60,694 nucleotides of DNA from CAYOHR01 sp964512145 (GCA_964512145.1 CAZEIM010000015.1:1-60694); one strand, 5' to 3'. Positions 44,911 to 54,904 are shown, counted from the stretch's first letter. Numbers and translations are program-made. The notes: generated from the sequence alone by a model not told the origin.

Positions 44911-46938
44911 TTACCATATTTTTACTTTTTCAGATTGATTTGGATTTTTACAACCAAATGCATCCTCAAATTCAGACATATTAGCTAAAACACCAATAAC
45001 TCTATATTTTCCGGGTGAATGAGGATCTGTCATGACCATTTCTCGTAAAGCTTTGTCTCTAATATTATTTTTCCAAACTTGACCAAATGCAATAAAAAAG
45101 CGTTGTTCCGGAGTATAACCATCTATTAAAACAGATTCTTTATCTTTCAAAGAATTCTTATAGGCCTCAAATGCGATAGACAATCCACCTACATCCGCAA
45201 TATTTTCACCCAATGTTAACTCTCCGTTTATATATACACTATCTAATACCTCATAAGATGAGTATTGATTGACTAATACTTTAGCTTTTTCATTAAATTT
45301 ATTTCGATCTTCCTCTGTCCACCAATCGTTTAAATTTCCTTCTGAATCAAATTTATTTCCTTTATCATCAAATCCATGTGTAATTTCATGCCCTATTACA
45401 GCTCCCATACTACCATAATTAATAGCATCATCTTTTGAACTATCAAAAAATGGTGGTTGCAAAATTCCAGCTGGAAAAACTATTTCATTGTAAAGCGGGT
45501 TGTAATATGCATTCACAATTTGAGGGGATATAAACCACTCATTTTTATCGATGGGTTTACCTAATTTTTTCAAGTTTTCTTGATAATAAAATTCATTGCA
45601 TCTAAACCAATTTAAAACATACGCATCATCCTCAATATTTAAAGCAGAATAATCCAACCAAACATCAGGGTATCCTAATTTGCGATTTAAAGTGCTTAAT
45701 TTTTTAAGAGCTTGTTGTTTAGTAGCATCAGTCATCCAGTCTAAATTTTTAATTCTTTGCTCCATTACAAGGATAATTTGATCAACCATTTCATTAACCT
45801 TTTTTTTGTTTTCTTCTGTAAAAGCTACCTTAACATATTCTTGTCCAAGCAATTCTTTTAATGAATTATTTGATTCAGACAAAACTCTTTTCCATCTGGG
45901 TTTTATTTCTTTTACTCCTCTGAGGGTAGTTCCGTAAAAATGAAAGTTTTCATTTTCAAAATCGCTGCTTAACTTACTGGAGCAATCAGAAATAATTCTC
46001 CACTCAATAAATGTTTTTATATCTTCGATATCTTTAGTTTTAAAAATATTATTTACCTCCAACACAAATTTTGGCTCTGAAATAATTAATTCAGATATGT
46101 TTAATCCAAGTGCTTTTAAGTAAGTGTTTAAGGCTATATCTGTAAATTTTTTAGCTAAATCACCAGTTAAAAACTTATTGTAGGTAACATCCGGATCTCT
46201 TCTTTCTACCGATGATAAAGACGCCTTAGCTAAAGCTGTTTCCATTTTAAGAACAATGGCTGCTTTTAGTATTGAAGTAGACTCTGAATAGCCCATTAAT
46301 TTAAACATATTAGTTACATGAACTTCATATTCTTCTCTTAAATGCGTAAATTCTGGCTGGTTTAATAAATAATAATCTCTTTCGGGTAATCCTAAGGAAC
46401 CCGGACCATTATATACTGTGTACTGTTGACTATTTTTGGCATCCCTATACACTTCTGAATACATAAACACATCCATTCCTTTTTTATTATAGTCTGCTAA
46501 TAAAGGCAATAAATCGCTTTTTTCTTTCACACTATATAACTTATCTAAAATTGATCTAATAGGTTTAATCCCATCATTTTGAAGCTTTACTGTGTCCATA
46601 GCCATCCGGTAAAAACTTCCAATCTTTTGTAAATTAGTACCCTTAGAATGTTTTTGATTAGATGCTGTTTCTAAAATATTTCTTAAAATAGAGTCATTTC
46701 TATCACGAACCACATTAAAACTAGACCATTTACTCTCAGAATCAGGTATAGGATTATTTTTTATCCAATTACCTCCTGTAAAAGTATAAAAGTCTTCGCA
46801 AGGATTAATGTTTAGTTCCATAGAACTTAAATCAATTCCCGGTGATGTCTTTTGAGTTAATGTATCTTTCTTAGAAGTATTACAAGATGTTGTGTAAAGT
46901 AAAGCGAAAGTAGCAATTGTAAAATACTGTAATTTCAT
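44911..46938 (-). CDS. M13-family metallopeptidase lipoprotein (neprilysin-like, PepO)
   Basis: 675 residues. The lipobox TTSC near residue 19 (MKLQYFTIATFALLYTTSC) predicts a lipoprotein. The N-terminal peptidase_M13_N part begins DLSSMELNINPCEDFYTFTGGNWIKN. The catalytic zinc set is HEITH (H517, E518, H521) and ENIAD (E578, D582), with the substrate-binding NAYYNPLYNEIVFPAGILQPPFF. It cleaves small peptides outside the cytoplasmic membrane, as an oligopeptidase. It stands alone with long intergenic regions on both sides. Upstream (46939-47110) holds a divergent promoter region with no exact -7 box. Confidence 0.95.
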   Translation of the reverse strand: MKLQYFTIATFALLYTTSCNTSKKDTLTQKTSPGIDLSSMELNINPCEDFYTFTGGNWIKNNPIPDSESKWSSFNVVRDRNDSILRNILETASNQKHSKGTNLQKIGSFYRMAMDTVKLQNDGIKPIRSILDKLYSVKEKSDLLPLLADYNKKGMDVFMYSEVYRDAKNSQQYTVYNGPGSLGLPERDYYLLNQPEFTHLREEYEVHVTNMFKLMGYSESTSILKAAIVLKMETALAKASLSSVERRDPDVTYNKFLTGDLAKKFTDIALNTYLKALGLNISELIISEPKFVLEVNNIFKTKDIEDIKTFIEWRIISDCSSKLSSDFENENFHFYGTTLRGVKEIKPRWKRVLSESNNSLKELLGQEYVKVAFTEENKKKVNEMVDQIILVMEQRIKNLDWMTDATKQQALKKLSTLNRKLGYPDVWLDYSALNIEDDAYVLNWFRCNEFYYQENLKKLGKPIDKNEWFISPQIVNAYYNPLYNEIVFPAGILQPPFFDSSKDDAINYGSMGAVIGHEITHGFDDKGNKFDSEGNLNDWWTEEDRNKFNEKAKVLVNQYSSYEVLDSVYINGELTLGENIADVGGLSIAFEAYKNSLKDKESVLIDGYTPEQRFFIAFGQVWKNNIRDKALREMVMTDPHSPGKYRVIGVLANMSEFEDAFGCKNPNQSEKVKIW

Positions 46939-47110
46939 ATAAATAATTAATAGTTAGTAAAAATACAATATTGAGTTCTATTAAAAAAAGTATAAACAAA
47001 ATTTAACCTAAAAAAGAGCAAAATAGACAATAGAAAAATTTATATATAAGACTAGTTAAATAAAAAATTGACACAAAAGGTAATTTTTAATACATTTATA
47101 AAAAAAATAT

Positions 47111-47791
47111 ATGAATTTTATTTACTCTAGAGTTAGTTTATTTGCACTTTTTATTATGTTGGCTTTTTCAAATGCCGGGTGTAAAAAGGATAAATATTCC
47201 AGTGCCGGATTATGTTTAGGCAAGCAATGCGAAAGTTATTTTAAAATTTGGAAAGACTACTTTTTAAAAGTAAATAATATGTCTACCTCATACTTTGATG
47301 CTCATATAACGCCTTATGAATCATTTATTGAAAGTTGGGAAAGTGGAGAATCTTACAAAGTTCGATACAAAGTAAAAATACAATGGTTAGAAGTAGATGT
47401 ACGCGATGAATTTTTAATAAGAATTGATGTCAATGAAACTAAATTTCCTCAACTTGATTTACCTAAAGGGCAGTTTTTATTTGACGATCAAGTGGCAGTA
47501 GTGTTAGATAATTTTGCTTTCGACTCCAAAGTAACAAGAATTGCATCGGTAGAAGAACTAAATTTTTCATCCTACAAAAATGCTTTAAAAGCATTGAGAG
47601 ATATATCAGGGGAGCAAAAATTAGAGTTTAGAAGATATGAATTTAAAGATGCTCGATTAGTTTTTACTCCTAACGGACACCCTTATATGTATGGTATTGC
47701 CGAAAAAGACCAAGGAGTTTGTGCATGTGGAGAATTAAATTTAGTTACCGGAGAAGGCGGCCCTTACAATTGCGGTTGCGTTTTTGAATAA
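47111..47791 (+). CDS. Lipoprotein of unknown function, Cys-rich C-terminus
   Basis: 226 residues. The signal MNFIYSRVSLFALFIMLAFSNAGC has a lipobox (NAGC); C24 would be lipidated. No family recognised. The mature part is mixed, with beta-rich character (YKVRYKVKIQWLEVDVRDEFLIRIDV) and a C-terminus with four clustered cysteines (CACGELNLVTGEGGPYNCGC), plus two near the N-terminus (CLGKQC). The cysteine pattern suggests disulfides or a metal site. It lies upstream of purK with 53 bases between, so it is probably not part of the purine cluster. Unknown. Confidence 0.75.
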   Translation: MNFIYSRVSLFALFIMLAFSNAGCKKDKYSSAGLCLGKQCESYFKIWKDYFLKVNNMSTSYFDAHITPYESFIESWESGESYKVRYKVKIQWLEVDVRDEFLIRIDVNETKFPQLDLPKGQFLFDDQVAVVLDNFAFDSKVTRIASVEELNFSSYKNALKALRDISGEQKLEFRRYEFKDARLVFTPNGHPYMYGIAEKDQGVCACGELNLVTGEGGPYNCGCVFE

Positions 47792-47844
47792 TTTTTTTTA
47801 TTTACTCTTTCAAAATCGTACTTTAGTACCTCATTCATGATGTT

Positions 47845-49002
47845 GTGAAATATTTTTCATCGGATTTTAAATTGGGTATTATTGCCGGAGGACAGTTAGG
47901 CAAAATGTTATGTTCCATATGCAATAACTGGGATATTCAAACATTTGTTATGGACTCTCAAACAGATGCGCCCGCCTCAACAACCTGCCACGAATTTTAC
48001 CAAGGCGATTTCTCAAAGTATGAAGATGTATACAATTTCGGCAAAAAGGTAGATGTACTTACCCTTGAGTTAGAGCATGTAAACATTCAAGCATTATTAG
48101 ACTTAAAAAAAGAAGGCTTAATTATTCATCCAGATCCTGAAAAATTAAAAATCATACAAGATAAAGCATTACAAAAAAGATTTTTCTTAGATCATTCCTT
48201 ACCAACAGGAAGTTTTTTGACATATAATTCTAAAAAAGACGTACTAAATGCTCTAGAAAATAAAGAAATTAACCTACCCTTTGTTCAAAAAAGCAGAACA
48301 CTTGGTTACGATGGAAAAGGTGTTGTTGTAGTAAAAGAAACAAAAGACATTGATACTATGTTAGATATTCCTTGTATTATTGAATCATTAATTTCAATTG
48401 AAAAAGAAATTGCTGTATTGGTTGCAAAAAACGAAATGGGAGAAATATCCTGCTTTGATCCTGTAGAAATGGTTTTTAATCCAGAAGGTAATTTGGTTGA
48501 TTTATTAATTTGTCCAGCAGAAATATCCGAACATATTTTAGAAAAAGCTAAACAAATTGCATTAGATACCATAAAAAGCTTTAACATTTCAGGTTTATTA
48601 GCTGTAGAAATGTTTTTAGATAAAAATGGTGAAATATGGATTAATGAAGTTGCTCCACGTCCTCATAATAGTGGGCATCATACGATTGAAAGTACTCAAA
48701 CATCTCAATTTGAACAACATATTAGGGCTGTATTAAATTTACCATTAGGAGAAACTCATATTATTAGCCCTTCGGTAATGCTCAATTTAATAGGAGAAAA
48801 AGGATACTATGGCCCCGTTATATATAAAAACATGGAAAAAGTATTAGCAATATCCGGTGCTAAATTTCATTTATACGGAAAAAAACAAACCAAACCCTTG
48901 CGAAAAATGGGACATGTAACTATTCTTGATTCCGACATAAATAGAGCAATAGAAAAAGCTCAACAAATAAAAAATACTTTAAAAATAATCTCTCAAAACT
49001 AA
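47845..49002 (+). CDS. purK: 5-(carboxyamino)imidazole ribonucleotide synthase
   Basis: 385 residues with a GTG start. An ATP-grasp enzyme that carboxylates AIR to N5-CAIR in purine synthesis. Opening KLGIIAGGQLGKMLC, ATP-grasp pieces VQKSRTLGYDGKGVVVVK and IWINEVAPRPHNSGHHTIE, all typical PurK. A possible upstream ATG ATG TTG TGA is in a different frame and encodes only three residues. Followed by purE after 4 bases. Confidence 0.97.
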   Translation: MKYFSSDFKLGIIAGGQLGKMLCSICNNWDIQTFVMDSQTDAPASTTCHEFYQGDFSKYEDVYNFGKKVDVLTLELEHVNIQALLDLKKEGLIIHPDPEKLKIIQDKALQKRFFLDHSLPTGSFLTYNSKKDVLNALENKEINLPFVQKSRTLGYDGKGVVVVKETKDIDTMLDIPCIIESLISIEKEIAVLVAKNEMGEISCFDPVEMVFNPEGNLVDLLICPAEISEHILEKAKQIALDTIKSFNISGLLAVEMFLDKNGEIWINEVAPRPHNSGHHTIESTQTSQFEQHIRAVLNLPLGETHIISPSVMLNLIGEKGYYGPVIYKNMEKVLAISGAKFHLYGKKQTKPLRKMGHVTILDSDINRAIEKAQQIKNTLKIISQN

Positions 49003-49006
49003 CAAT

Positions 49007-49507
49007 ATGGTTGCCATTATAATGGGTTCTGACTCCGACTGGATTATTATGCAGGAAGCTTCAAAAGTACTACATGAATTTAATATCCCATATTATGTTG
49101 ATGTGGTTTCTGCTCACAGAACCCCAGAAAAAATGTTTGAGTTTTCAAAAAACGCGCATCAAAAAAATATACAAATTATAATTGCAGGTGCCGGTGGAGC
49201 AGCTCATTTACCCGGAATGGTTGCTTCCATTTCTCCCCTACCCGTTATTGGAGTTCCTATAAAATCTTCAAACTCTATAGATGGTTGGGACTCAATTTTA
49301 TCTATTTTACAAATGCCCAATGGAATACCTGTTGCAACCGTGGCTCTAAACGGAGCAAAAAATGCAGGTTTACTAGCGGTTCGTATAATTGGAGCATCCG
49401 ATAAAAAAATATTAAACGAGATCATTAAATATCAAAAAAAATTAGAAAAAGAGGTGCAAAAAAAATCTGAAAAAATTAAGATGAATAGCAGTTATGAGTT
49501 ACCATAA
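49007..49507 (+). CDS. purE: N5-CAIR mutase
   Basis: 166 residues. Class I PurE: MGSDSDWIIMQ with the catalytic Ser and Asp, SAHRTPEKM with the catalytic histidine, and GAGGAAHLPGMVASISPLPVIGVP. Converts N5-CAIR to CAIR, the step after PurK. Overlaps murQ by 14 bases (stop inside murQ). The C-terminal Lys-rich tail (KKLEKEVQKKSEKIK) goes beyond the usual length. Confidence 0.97.
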   Translation: MVAIIMGSDSDWIIMQEASKVLHEFNIPYYVDVVSAHRTPEKMFEFSKNAHQKNIQIIIAGAGGAAHLPGMVASISPLPVIGVPIKSSNSIDGWDSILSILQMPNGIPVATVALNGAKNAGLLAVRIIGASDKKILNEIIKYQKKLEKEVQKKSEKIKMNSSYELP

Positions 49508-50306
49508 AATAACAGAAGAAGAGTCATTATATAACAACATACATACTTGGAACATACATGATATTGTAGTAGGTATAAACACAGAAGATAAAAAAGTAGC
49601 CGTTGCCGTTGAAAAAAAGCTACACAATATCTCCTTATTTATTGAAAGACTGCTAGAAAACATGAAAAAAGGTGGCCGATTATTTTATATAGGTGCAGGA
49701 ACCAGTGGCCGTTTAGGAATAGTAGATGCATCTGAATGTCCACCTACATTTGGTGTAGACGAAAATGTAGTAATCGGAATTATTGCAGGTGGCGATCAGG
49801 CAATCAGAAAAGCTGTTGAATTTGCTGAGGACAGTAATACCCAAGGCTGGGAAGATCTTAAAAAACATCATATAAATCATTTAGACACAGTCATAGGGAT
49901 TGCTGCTTCAGGAAATACCCCATATGTGGTGCATGCTTTAAAAAATGCCAAAGAACAAGGTATCCTAACCTCATGCATAACCTGTAATCCTGGAAGTCCG
50001 GTAAGCAAAATGTGTGATTACCCAATAGAAATAGAAGTTGGCCCTGAGTTTATTACAGGTAGCACCCGAATGAAATCGGGCACAGCGCAAAAAATGGTTT
50101 TAAATATTATTTCTACAACCGTAATGATAAAACTTGGTAGAGTTGAAGGAAATAAAATGACACACTTACAACTCAGTAACCATAAATTATGGGACAGGGG
50201 AGCGAGAATTATAGCAGAAAAATTGAATATCTCCTACGATGATGCATTAAAACTGCTTACTACTTATGGAAGTGTTCAGGATGCTCTAAAAAACAGCAAA
50301 ATATAG
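49494..50306 (+). CDS. murQ: N-acetylmuramic acid 6-phosphate etherase
   Basis: 270 residues. Cleaves the lactyl ether of MurNAc-6-P to give GlcNAc-6-P, a peptidoglycan recycling step. SIS-domain motifs: FYIGAGTSGRLGIVDASECPPTFG with the catalytic Glu of DASEC, and GAAS-like (AASGNTPYVVHAL) and STRMKSGTAQKMVLN. No AmgK, AnmK or MurP gene is adjacent, so the source of MurNAc-6-P is unseen. It overlaps the 3-prime end of purE by 14 bases, an unusual partner. Confidence 0.96.
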   Translation: MSYHKITEEESLYNNIHTWNIHDIVVGINTEDKKVAVAVEKKLHNISLFIERLLENMKKGGRLFYIGAGTSGRLGIVDASECPPTFGVDENVVIGIIAGGDQAIRKAVEFAEDSNTQGWEDLKKHHINHLDTVIGIAASGNTPYVVHALKNAKEQGILTSCITCNPGSPVSKMCDYPIEIEVGPEFITGSTRMKSGTAQKMVLNIISTTVMIKLGRVEGNKMTHLQLSNHKLWDRGARIIAEKLNISYDDALKLLTTYGSVQDALKNSKI

Positions 50307-50430
50307 CTTACACGTATACTTTGTGCTTATTGGGTTTTAATTTATCTCGGAATAAATAATAATATCTGAATATCAAAAAATAGGTATAATATTTGCAATA
50401 TTTATCTATATTTAACTTTAAAATATAATT

Positions 50431-50871
50431 ATGAAAAAAACTAACTTATGGACTTTAGTCCTTCTTTTTACAGCATTTATTATGAATTTAAATGCTCAAC
50501 AACAAACTGTTCAAAAAGAACATCTAGAAAAAATGCAAAAAAGCACCCAAGAAATGGGCGTAAAACTTGGATTAAATGATAATCAAAAGGGCAAAATCTT
50601 AGATTACAAAGTACAGAGACATCAAAAAATACAAGCATTAAATGAACAATACGGAAATAACAAAAAAGATCATAAAGAAGAATATAAGGCAGTTCATGTA
50701 GAATTTAAAAATAATGTTCGTAGTGTTTTAACCCCCGAACAATTTTCACAATGGGAGGAACATATGAAAAACAAAAAGGAAGAACGTATGAAGCAACATA
50801 AAAACAAAAAAGGAAACGGAAAAAACAGTTCAAATAAGGAGGATGATCCTGAATTAGAGCTGGAAGATTAA
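50431..50871 (+). CDS. Small exported Spy/CpxP-like protein
   Basis: 146 residues. Signal peptide MKKTNLWTLVLLFTAFIMNLNA, cleavage before QQQ. The mature part is helical and highly charged, with two Leu-Thr-like repeats reminiscent of the Spy/CpxP motif LTxxQ (GLNDNQKGKI and VLTPEQFSQWEEH). Such proteins are periplasmic chaperones or stress sensors. The tail is Lys-rich then acidic (DPELELED). It is the last plus-strand gene before the terminator at 50893. Confidence 0.75.
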   Translation: MKKTNLWTLVLLFTAFIMNLNAQQQTVQKEHLEKMQKSTQEMGVKLGLNDNQKGKILDYKVQRHQKIQALNEQYGNNKKDHKEEYKAVHVEFKNNVRSVLTPEQFSQWEEHMKNKKEERMKQHKNKKGNGKNSSNKEDDPELELED

Positions 50872-50892
50872 TTAAATAAAACCATAGATAAT

Positions 50893-50931
50893 AAAAAACA
50901 CCTTTCTAAAGCATTAAGAAAGGTGTTTTTT
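50893..50931. terminator. Bidirectional Rho-independent terminator
   Basis: Stem ACACCTTTCT (50898-50907) pairs with AGAAAGGTGT (50917-50926) around a 9-base loop, with A-run on the left and T-run on the right. It serves both the Spy-like gene (plus) and dnaN (minus). Confidence 0.9.
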
Positions 50932-50981
50932 ATATATCTAAAGGTAGTTTCTAAATTAAAATAACGTAAAAATATATTTAA

Positions 50982-52109
50982 TTAGTTTTGATTTAACATA
51001 ACAGGCATAACCAACATTAATAAATCTTCGTCTTGATCTAATTTTTCTGTTGGCATAATAATTCCTGCTCTATTAGGTGCAGACATTTCAATATTAATAT
51101 TTTCAGTATTTACATTCTGTAACATTTCCATTAAAAACTTTGAGTTAAAACCAATTTCCATATCTTCACCATCGTACTGACATGTTAACCGCTCATTCGC
51201 CTCATTTTGATAGTCCATATCTTCTGCAGAAATACTTAACTCACTCCCAGTAACTTTTAATCGAACCTGATGGGTAGTTTTATTAGAAAAAATAGATACT
51301 CGCCTAATTGAATTTAGTAAATGAACTCTATCAACCGTTAGTTTATAAGGATTTTCTTTAGGTATAACAGCATCGTAATTTGGATATTTACCATCTATTA
51401 AACGACATGTTAAAGTAAAATTTTCAAACTTAAATAAGGCATTAGACTCATTAAACTCTACTACTACTTTTGTTTCTAATGTAGAAAGTATATTTTTTAA
51501 TAAATTTAATGGCTTTTTGGGCAATACCATTTGTGCCGCTTTCTTAGACTTAATATCATTTCTTCTATGACGTACAAGTTTATGCGCATCGGTAGCTACA
51601 AAAGTTACTTCGTTTTTATTTAACTCAAACAATACTCCCGACATAATTCTTCTTAAATCATCATTTCCCGCAGCAAAAATGGTTCTATTAATGGCATTTG
51701 CTAAAATAATAGAATCCATCTCAATGGTAGCTGTACCTTCTAAAACCGGTAATTCAGGAAAATCTTTTCCGTCTTGTCCTGCTAATTTATACTTTCCACT
51801 ATCAGAAATAATTTCAATACCAAAATTTTCAGGGTTTATTTCAAAAGTTAAGGGCTGGTCTGGAAATGTTTTTAATGTATCCATCAATAATTTAGCCGGT
51901 ATAGCAATTTTATAATCCTGATCTACCATATCTAATTGTATAGTAGAAGTCATAGTAGTTTCTAAATCCGAAGCGGTTATGGTAAGTTTTTTATCTTTAA
52001 AATCAAATAAAAAATTTTCTAAAATAGGAAGCGTACTATTGCTACTTTGAGCTCCGCTAATCGCTTGTAAATTTTTCAGTAAAATTGAACTAGATACTAC
52101 AAATTTCAT
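50982..52109 (-). CDS. dnaN: DNA polymerase III beta sliding clamp
   Basis: 375 residues of three clamp domains (starts MKFVVSSSILLKNLQAISGA; FAAGNDDLRRIMSGVLFEL; C-terminal LLMLVMPVM). It rings DNA and tethers the polymerase through its C-terminal pocket. It lies downstream of DUF4340, gldG and gldF on the minus strand, with a candidate promoter of its own at 52129. It is away from any dnaA gene, at least in this window. Confidence 0.97.
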   Translation of the reverse strand: MKFVVSSSILLKNLQAISGAQSSNSTLPILENFLFDFKDKKLTITASDLETTMTSTIQLDMVDQDYKIAIPAKLLMDTLKTFPDQPLTFEINPENFGIEIISDSGKYKLAGQDGKDFPELPVLEGTATIEMDSIILANAINRTIFAAGNDDLRRIMSGVLFELNKNEVTFVATDAHKLVRHRRNDIKSKKAAQMVLPKKPLNLLKNILSTLETKVVVEFNESNALFKFENFTLTCRLIDGKYPNYDAVIPKENPYKLTVDRVHLLNSIRRVSIFSNKTTHQVRLKVTGSELSISAEDMDYQNEANERLTCQYDGEDMEIGFNSKFLMEMLQNVNTENINIEMSAPNRAGIIMPTEKLDQDEDLLMLVMPVMLNQN

Positions 52110-52128
52110 ACATCAATCGTTTAATCGA

Positions 52129-52136
52129 CAAATATA
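52129..52136 (-). promoter_or_regulatory. Candidate -7 box TATATTTG for dnaN
   Basis: Exact TAnnTTTG match on the minus strand, about 19 bases before the dnaN ATG (52109), so dnaN need not depend on gldF transcription. Confidence 0.5.
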
Positions 52137-52205
52137 TGTTTTAGAATGTTGACTTAAAACTAAAAGATATCAACCTAGTGTTGAAAACTATAAAAAAACA
52201 AGCTA

Positions 52206-53198
52206 TTATGGTCTTAAAAAATAATCTATAGACTTAGTTATAGGGTCAAATACATAGTATTGAACAATAACAAAATCTTGGTTATTATATAAAGCAAACA
52301 TTCGGTCAACATCAAATAAAAGAGGAACTCCGTCATAATCCTTTGCTCCTTCTTCGGCAGGTTTTAAATACGTTACAATACTATTTTGCCTACCCAGTAC
52401 ATCCATAACCGTATACTTAAATAATGGTTTTGTATTTAATACCGAATCTTTTAAAATAGGATTAGCGTAATATTCAAAATGTATCTTTTTATATAAGGCT
52501 GAATACAATAATAATTTAGCTGTGTCAAAAGGTACTTCCTTATACTCGGGATATGTGAACAAATGATATTTGTCTTCTCGTAACTGTATTTCGAAGCTGT
52601 TTTTAGGATTTTTATAATCTTCAAGTCTAATATTGGCAATTTCTCCTAAATCGTACACAAAAACTTCGGTTGATCTCCATTCACTTTCCAACGTAAAATA
52701 TCGGGGTGTTAAATACCCTTTAAATCCTTCAATATGCATTAAAAAAGGAACAGTTGAGTTTTCTAACAACATATAAGTGCCGGTATGGTCTTGATTTGCA
52801 TGCCCAACATAGTAAACTTTACTAGGCTTATCTTTACCCTGATATATTTCTACTTTTACAGATGAGGCAGACATTAACTTTACAGTGCCCTCAAATTTTG
52901 ATTTAGTTACAGGTGCTTTTACAGATACATCGCAGATGGTTTGAAGCAATAAATTTACAGCATCCTGTTTAGCATTATACTTTTTGTTTACCGTCCACTT
53001 ACCTCCGGAGGTTCGTTCTAATAAAACTGTCCTGTTTTGTTTATCGGCCAAAAAAATCTTGGTAATAGAGGCAGTATCTTTTACCGAAAAATTACTATAC
53101 TGTGATTTAATGGTAGAAGAGTTATTTTTATTGATTAAAAAATAAGCCAAGCCTACTAAGACAATAAAAAGCAGTAATAAAAGAATATTTTTTTTCAT
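52206..53198 (-). CDS. DUF4340 domain membrane-anchored protein
   Basis: 330 residues: one N-terminal hydrophobic segment (ILLLLLFIVLVGLAYFLI), then a beta-rich exported domain (SITKIFLADKQNRTVLLERTSGGKWTV, YYVGHANQDHTGTYMLLENS). DUF4340 has no known role; in many bacteria it is encoded next to a GldG-like protein, as here, with only one base between. I infer it works with the GldF-GldG transporter. Confidence 0.85.
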   Translation of the reverse strand: MKKNILLLLLFIVLVGLAYFLINKNNSSTIKSQYSNFSVKDTASITKIFLADKQNRTVLLERTSGGKWTVNKKYNAKQDAVNLLLQTICDVSVKAPVTKSKFEGTVKLMSASSVKVEIYQGKDKPSKVYYVGHANQDHTGTYMLLENSTVPFLMHIEGFKGYLTPRYFTLESEWRSTEVFVYDLGEIANIRLEDYKNPKNSFEIQLREDKYHLFTYPEYKEVPFDTAKLLLYSALYKKIHFEYYANPILKDSVLNTKPLFKYTVMDVLGRQNSIVTYLKPAEEGAKDYDGVPLLFDVDRMFALYNNQDFVIVQYYVFDPITKSIDYFLRP

Positions 53199-53199
53199 A

Positions 53200-54900
53200 T
53201 TATATTTTTTTCAAGGAATACTTTCTTATACTTAGTTGAATTATTCCTAATAATACAATAATAAATATGGGCAGCAAAACATTTAATAGTTGTAATGATA
53301 ATTTATGATTATCGGCTTTTTGCCTATCTAATAGCCGTATTTTAAATTCTTTTGAACGAGAAGCAATTAAATCCTCATCGTTGCATAAATAATTAATACA
53401 ATTTAAAATAAAATCTTTATTTCCAAAATCTTTATTGGTATAGCGGTCATATCCTAAAGGTAAAATTCGCTTTTTTTCTCGGTCTACCCCATTTTTAATA
53501 ATATCTCCATCGGCAATAATAATTTGTTTAGTGGGAAAACTCTTATTTAAAACAACATATTTTTTACCCTCATCACTTATTGGATAAACTCTATTTGCAA
53601 AAACAGATTCAAATTCCCCCTCTAACAAAACTGATACGGGTATAAAGGATTTTGTAAACATCCTTTCATCTGCAGGTACTCTAAGTATATTTAAACTAAC
53701 CCTAGTAGGTGCTGTAACTGTTTTAGAATATTTTGATGTATAATACAAAAAAGTTTTATGAACATTTGGTGCAAACACTGTATCTACACTGCTTATAAAT
53801 TCTGTTTTTACGGCCTCTAAATTATTTACAATTGGATGTATATTATGATCAGCTAATAACAAGGGTTGATAATACCAAGGAAAAAACTCAAACTTCGGCT
53901 GATTACCAATGGTACCTACTCTTAAAGGAATGCTTAATGCTCTCATATCCATAACCAAATCATGATTAATCCGAACGCCATATTTAAACAACTGATCCTC
54001 AATTCTATATCTTTGTGCAACAGCCATAGTAGTTGATGTATTTTGTAAACTGTCCATTGACGTATACACCCCATCTAAAAGCCATAAAGCTCTGCCTCCT
54101 TTCATAATAAACTGATCGATAATAAATTTATCGGCATCCGAAAAACTGGAATCAGGTTTGGCAATAACTATTAAATTAAAGGTTTTTAAAGCCTCTAAAT
54201 TGCCATTAATCGTAATACGTTCCACAGAATAACTACCTTTTAATGATTTAATGATATCTGCTGTTTCTAATTCATCGAGTTCACCATGTCCATCTATAAA
54301 AGCTATGCGTTGATTTTGATTATTAGAAATTTGATGAATTGCTTGTGCAAAACTATATTCTAATTCTTCGTAAGAATTGTTTAACATTTCTTCTTCAGAT
54401 GCACCAATTCTGCTTTTTAATAACTGAACCGAAACTTCAGCATCTTTATAATATATAATGGCTCCAGGCCAAATTACTTTATTGGTAAAACCATCTTCTG
54501 ATTGTACCTCTAAATCAGTTGGAATTAATCCTTTCTCATATAAATTTTTAAACAATTCGTTACGAGCCTTTTTATCGGTAATCTCATATGGGTTAATAAA
54601 CTCATATTCAATATTTTTATTGGATGCAATGCGCAACTCATCTAACATTTCTTGTGTTTCATTTCTTAATTTTCTGAATCCAGCCGGTAAGTCTCCCTCT
54701 AAATACACTTTTACAAATACTACATCATTTAATGTTGAAACCTTTTTTTTAGTAGCAGCCGTAAGAGAATACCTTTTTTCATCTGTTAAATCAAAGCGTT
54801 TAAAAAGGTATGAGCCGATAACATTTATTACGACTATTATCGCTAAAGAAATTAAGCCTGAAAGATATACGGAATATTTTCTATTATTATGAGACCTCAT
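53200..54900 (-). CDS. gldG: Gliding-associated ABC transporter component GldG
   Basis: 566 residues from ATG at 54900 (a start at 54927 would overlap gldF by 23 bases and is possible). One N-terminal membrane segment (SLAIIVVINVIGSYLF), then RFDLTDEKRYSLT, the family opening, a large periplasmic GldG/DUF-like domain (IAFIDGHGELDELET) and a C-terminal membrane segment (LLNVLLPIFIIVLLGIIQLSI). With GldF and GldA it forms the gliding ABC transporter; substrate unknown. The order gldF-gldG-DUF4340-dnaN is on one strand. Confidence 0.9.
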   Translation of the reverse strand: MRSHNNRKYSVYLSGLISLAIIVVINVIGSYLFKRFDLTDEKRYSLTAATKKKVSTLNDVVFVKVYLEGDLPAGFRKLRNETQEMLDELRIASNKNIEYEFINPYEITDKKARNELFKNLYEKGLIPTDLEVQSEDGFTNKVIWPGAIIYYKDAEVSVQLLKSRIGASEEEMLNNSYEELEYSFAQAIHQISNNQNQRIAFIDGHGELDELETADIIKSLKGSYSVERITINGNLEALKTFNLIVIAKPDSSFSDADKFIIDQFIMKGGRALWLLDGVYTSMDSLQNTSTTMAVAQRYRIEDQLFKYGVRINHDLVMDMRALSIPLRVGTIGNQPKFEFFPWYYQPLLLADHNIHPIVNNLEAVKTEFISSVDTVFAPNVHKTFLYYTSKYSKTVTAPTRVSLNILRVPADERMFTKSFIPVSVLLEGEFESVFANRVYPISDEGKKYVVLNKSFPTKQIIIADGDIIKNGVDREKKRILPLGYDRYTNKDFGNKDFILNCINYLCNDEDLIASRSKEFKIRLLDRQKADNHKLSLQLLNVLLPIFIIVLLGIIQLSIRKYSLKKI

Positions 54901-54904
54901 GTAC

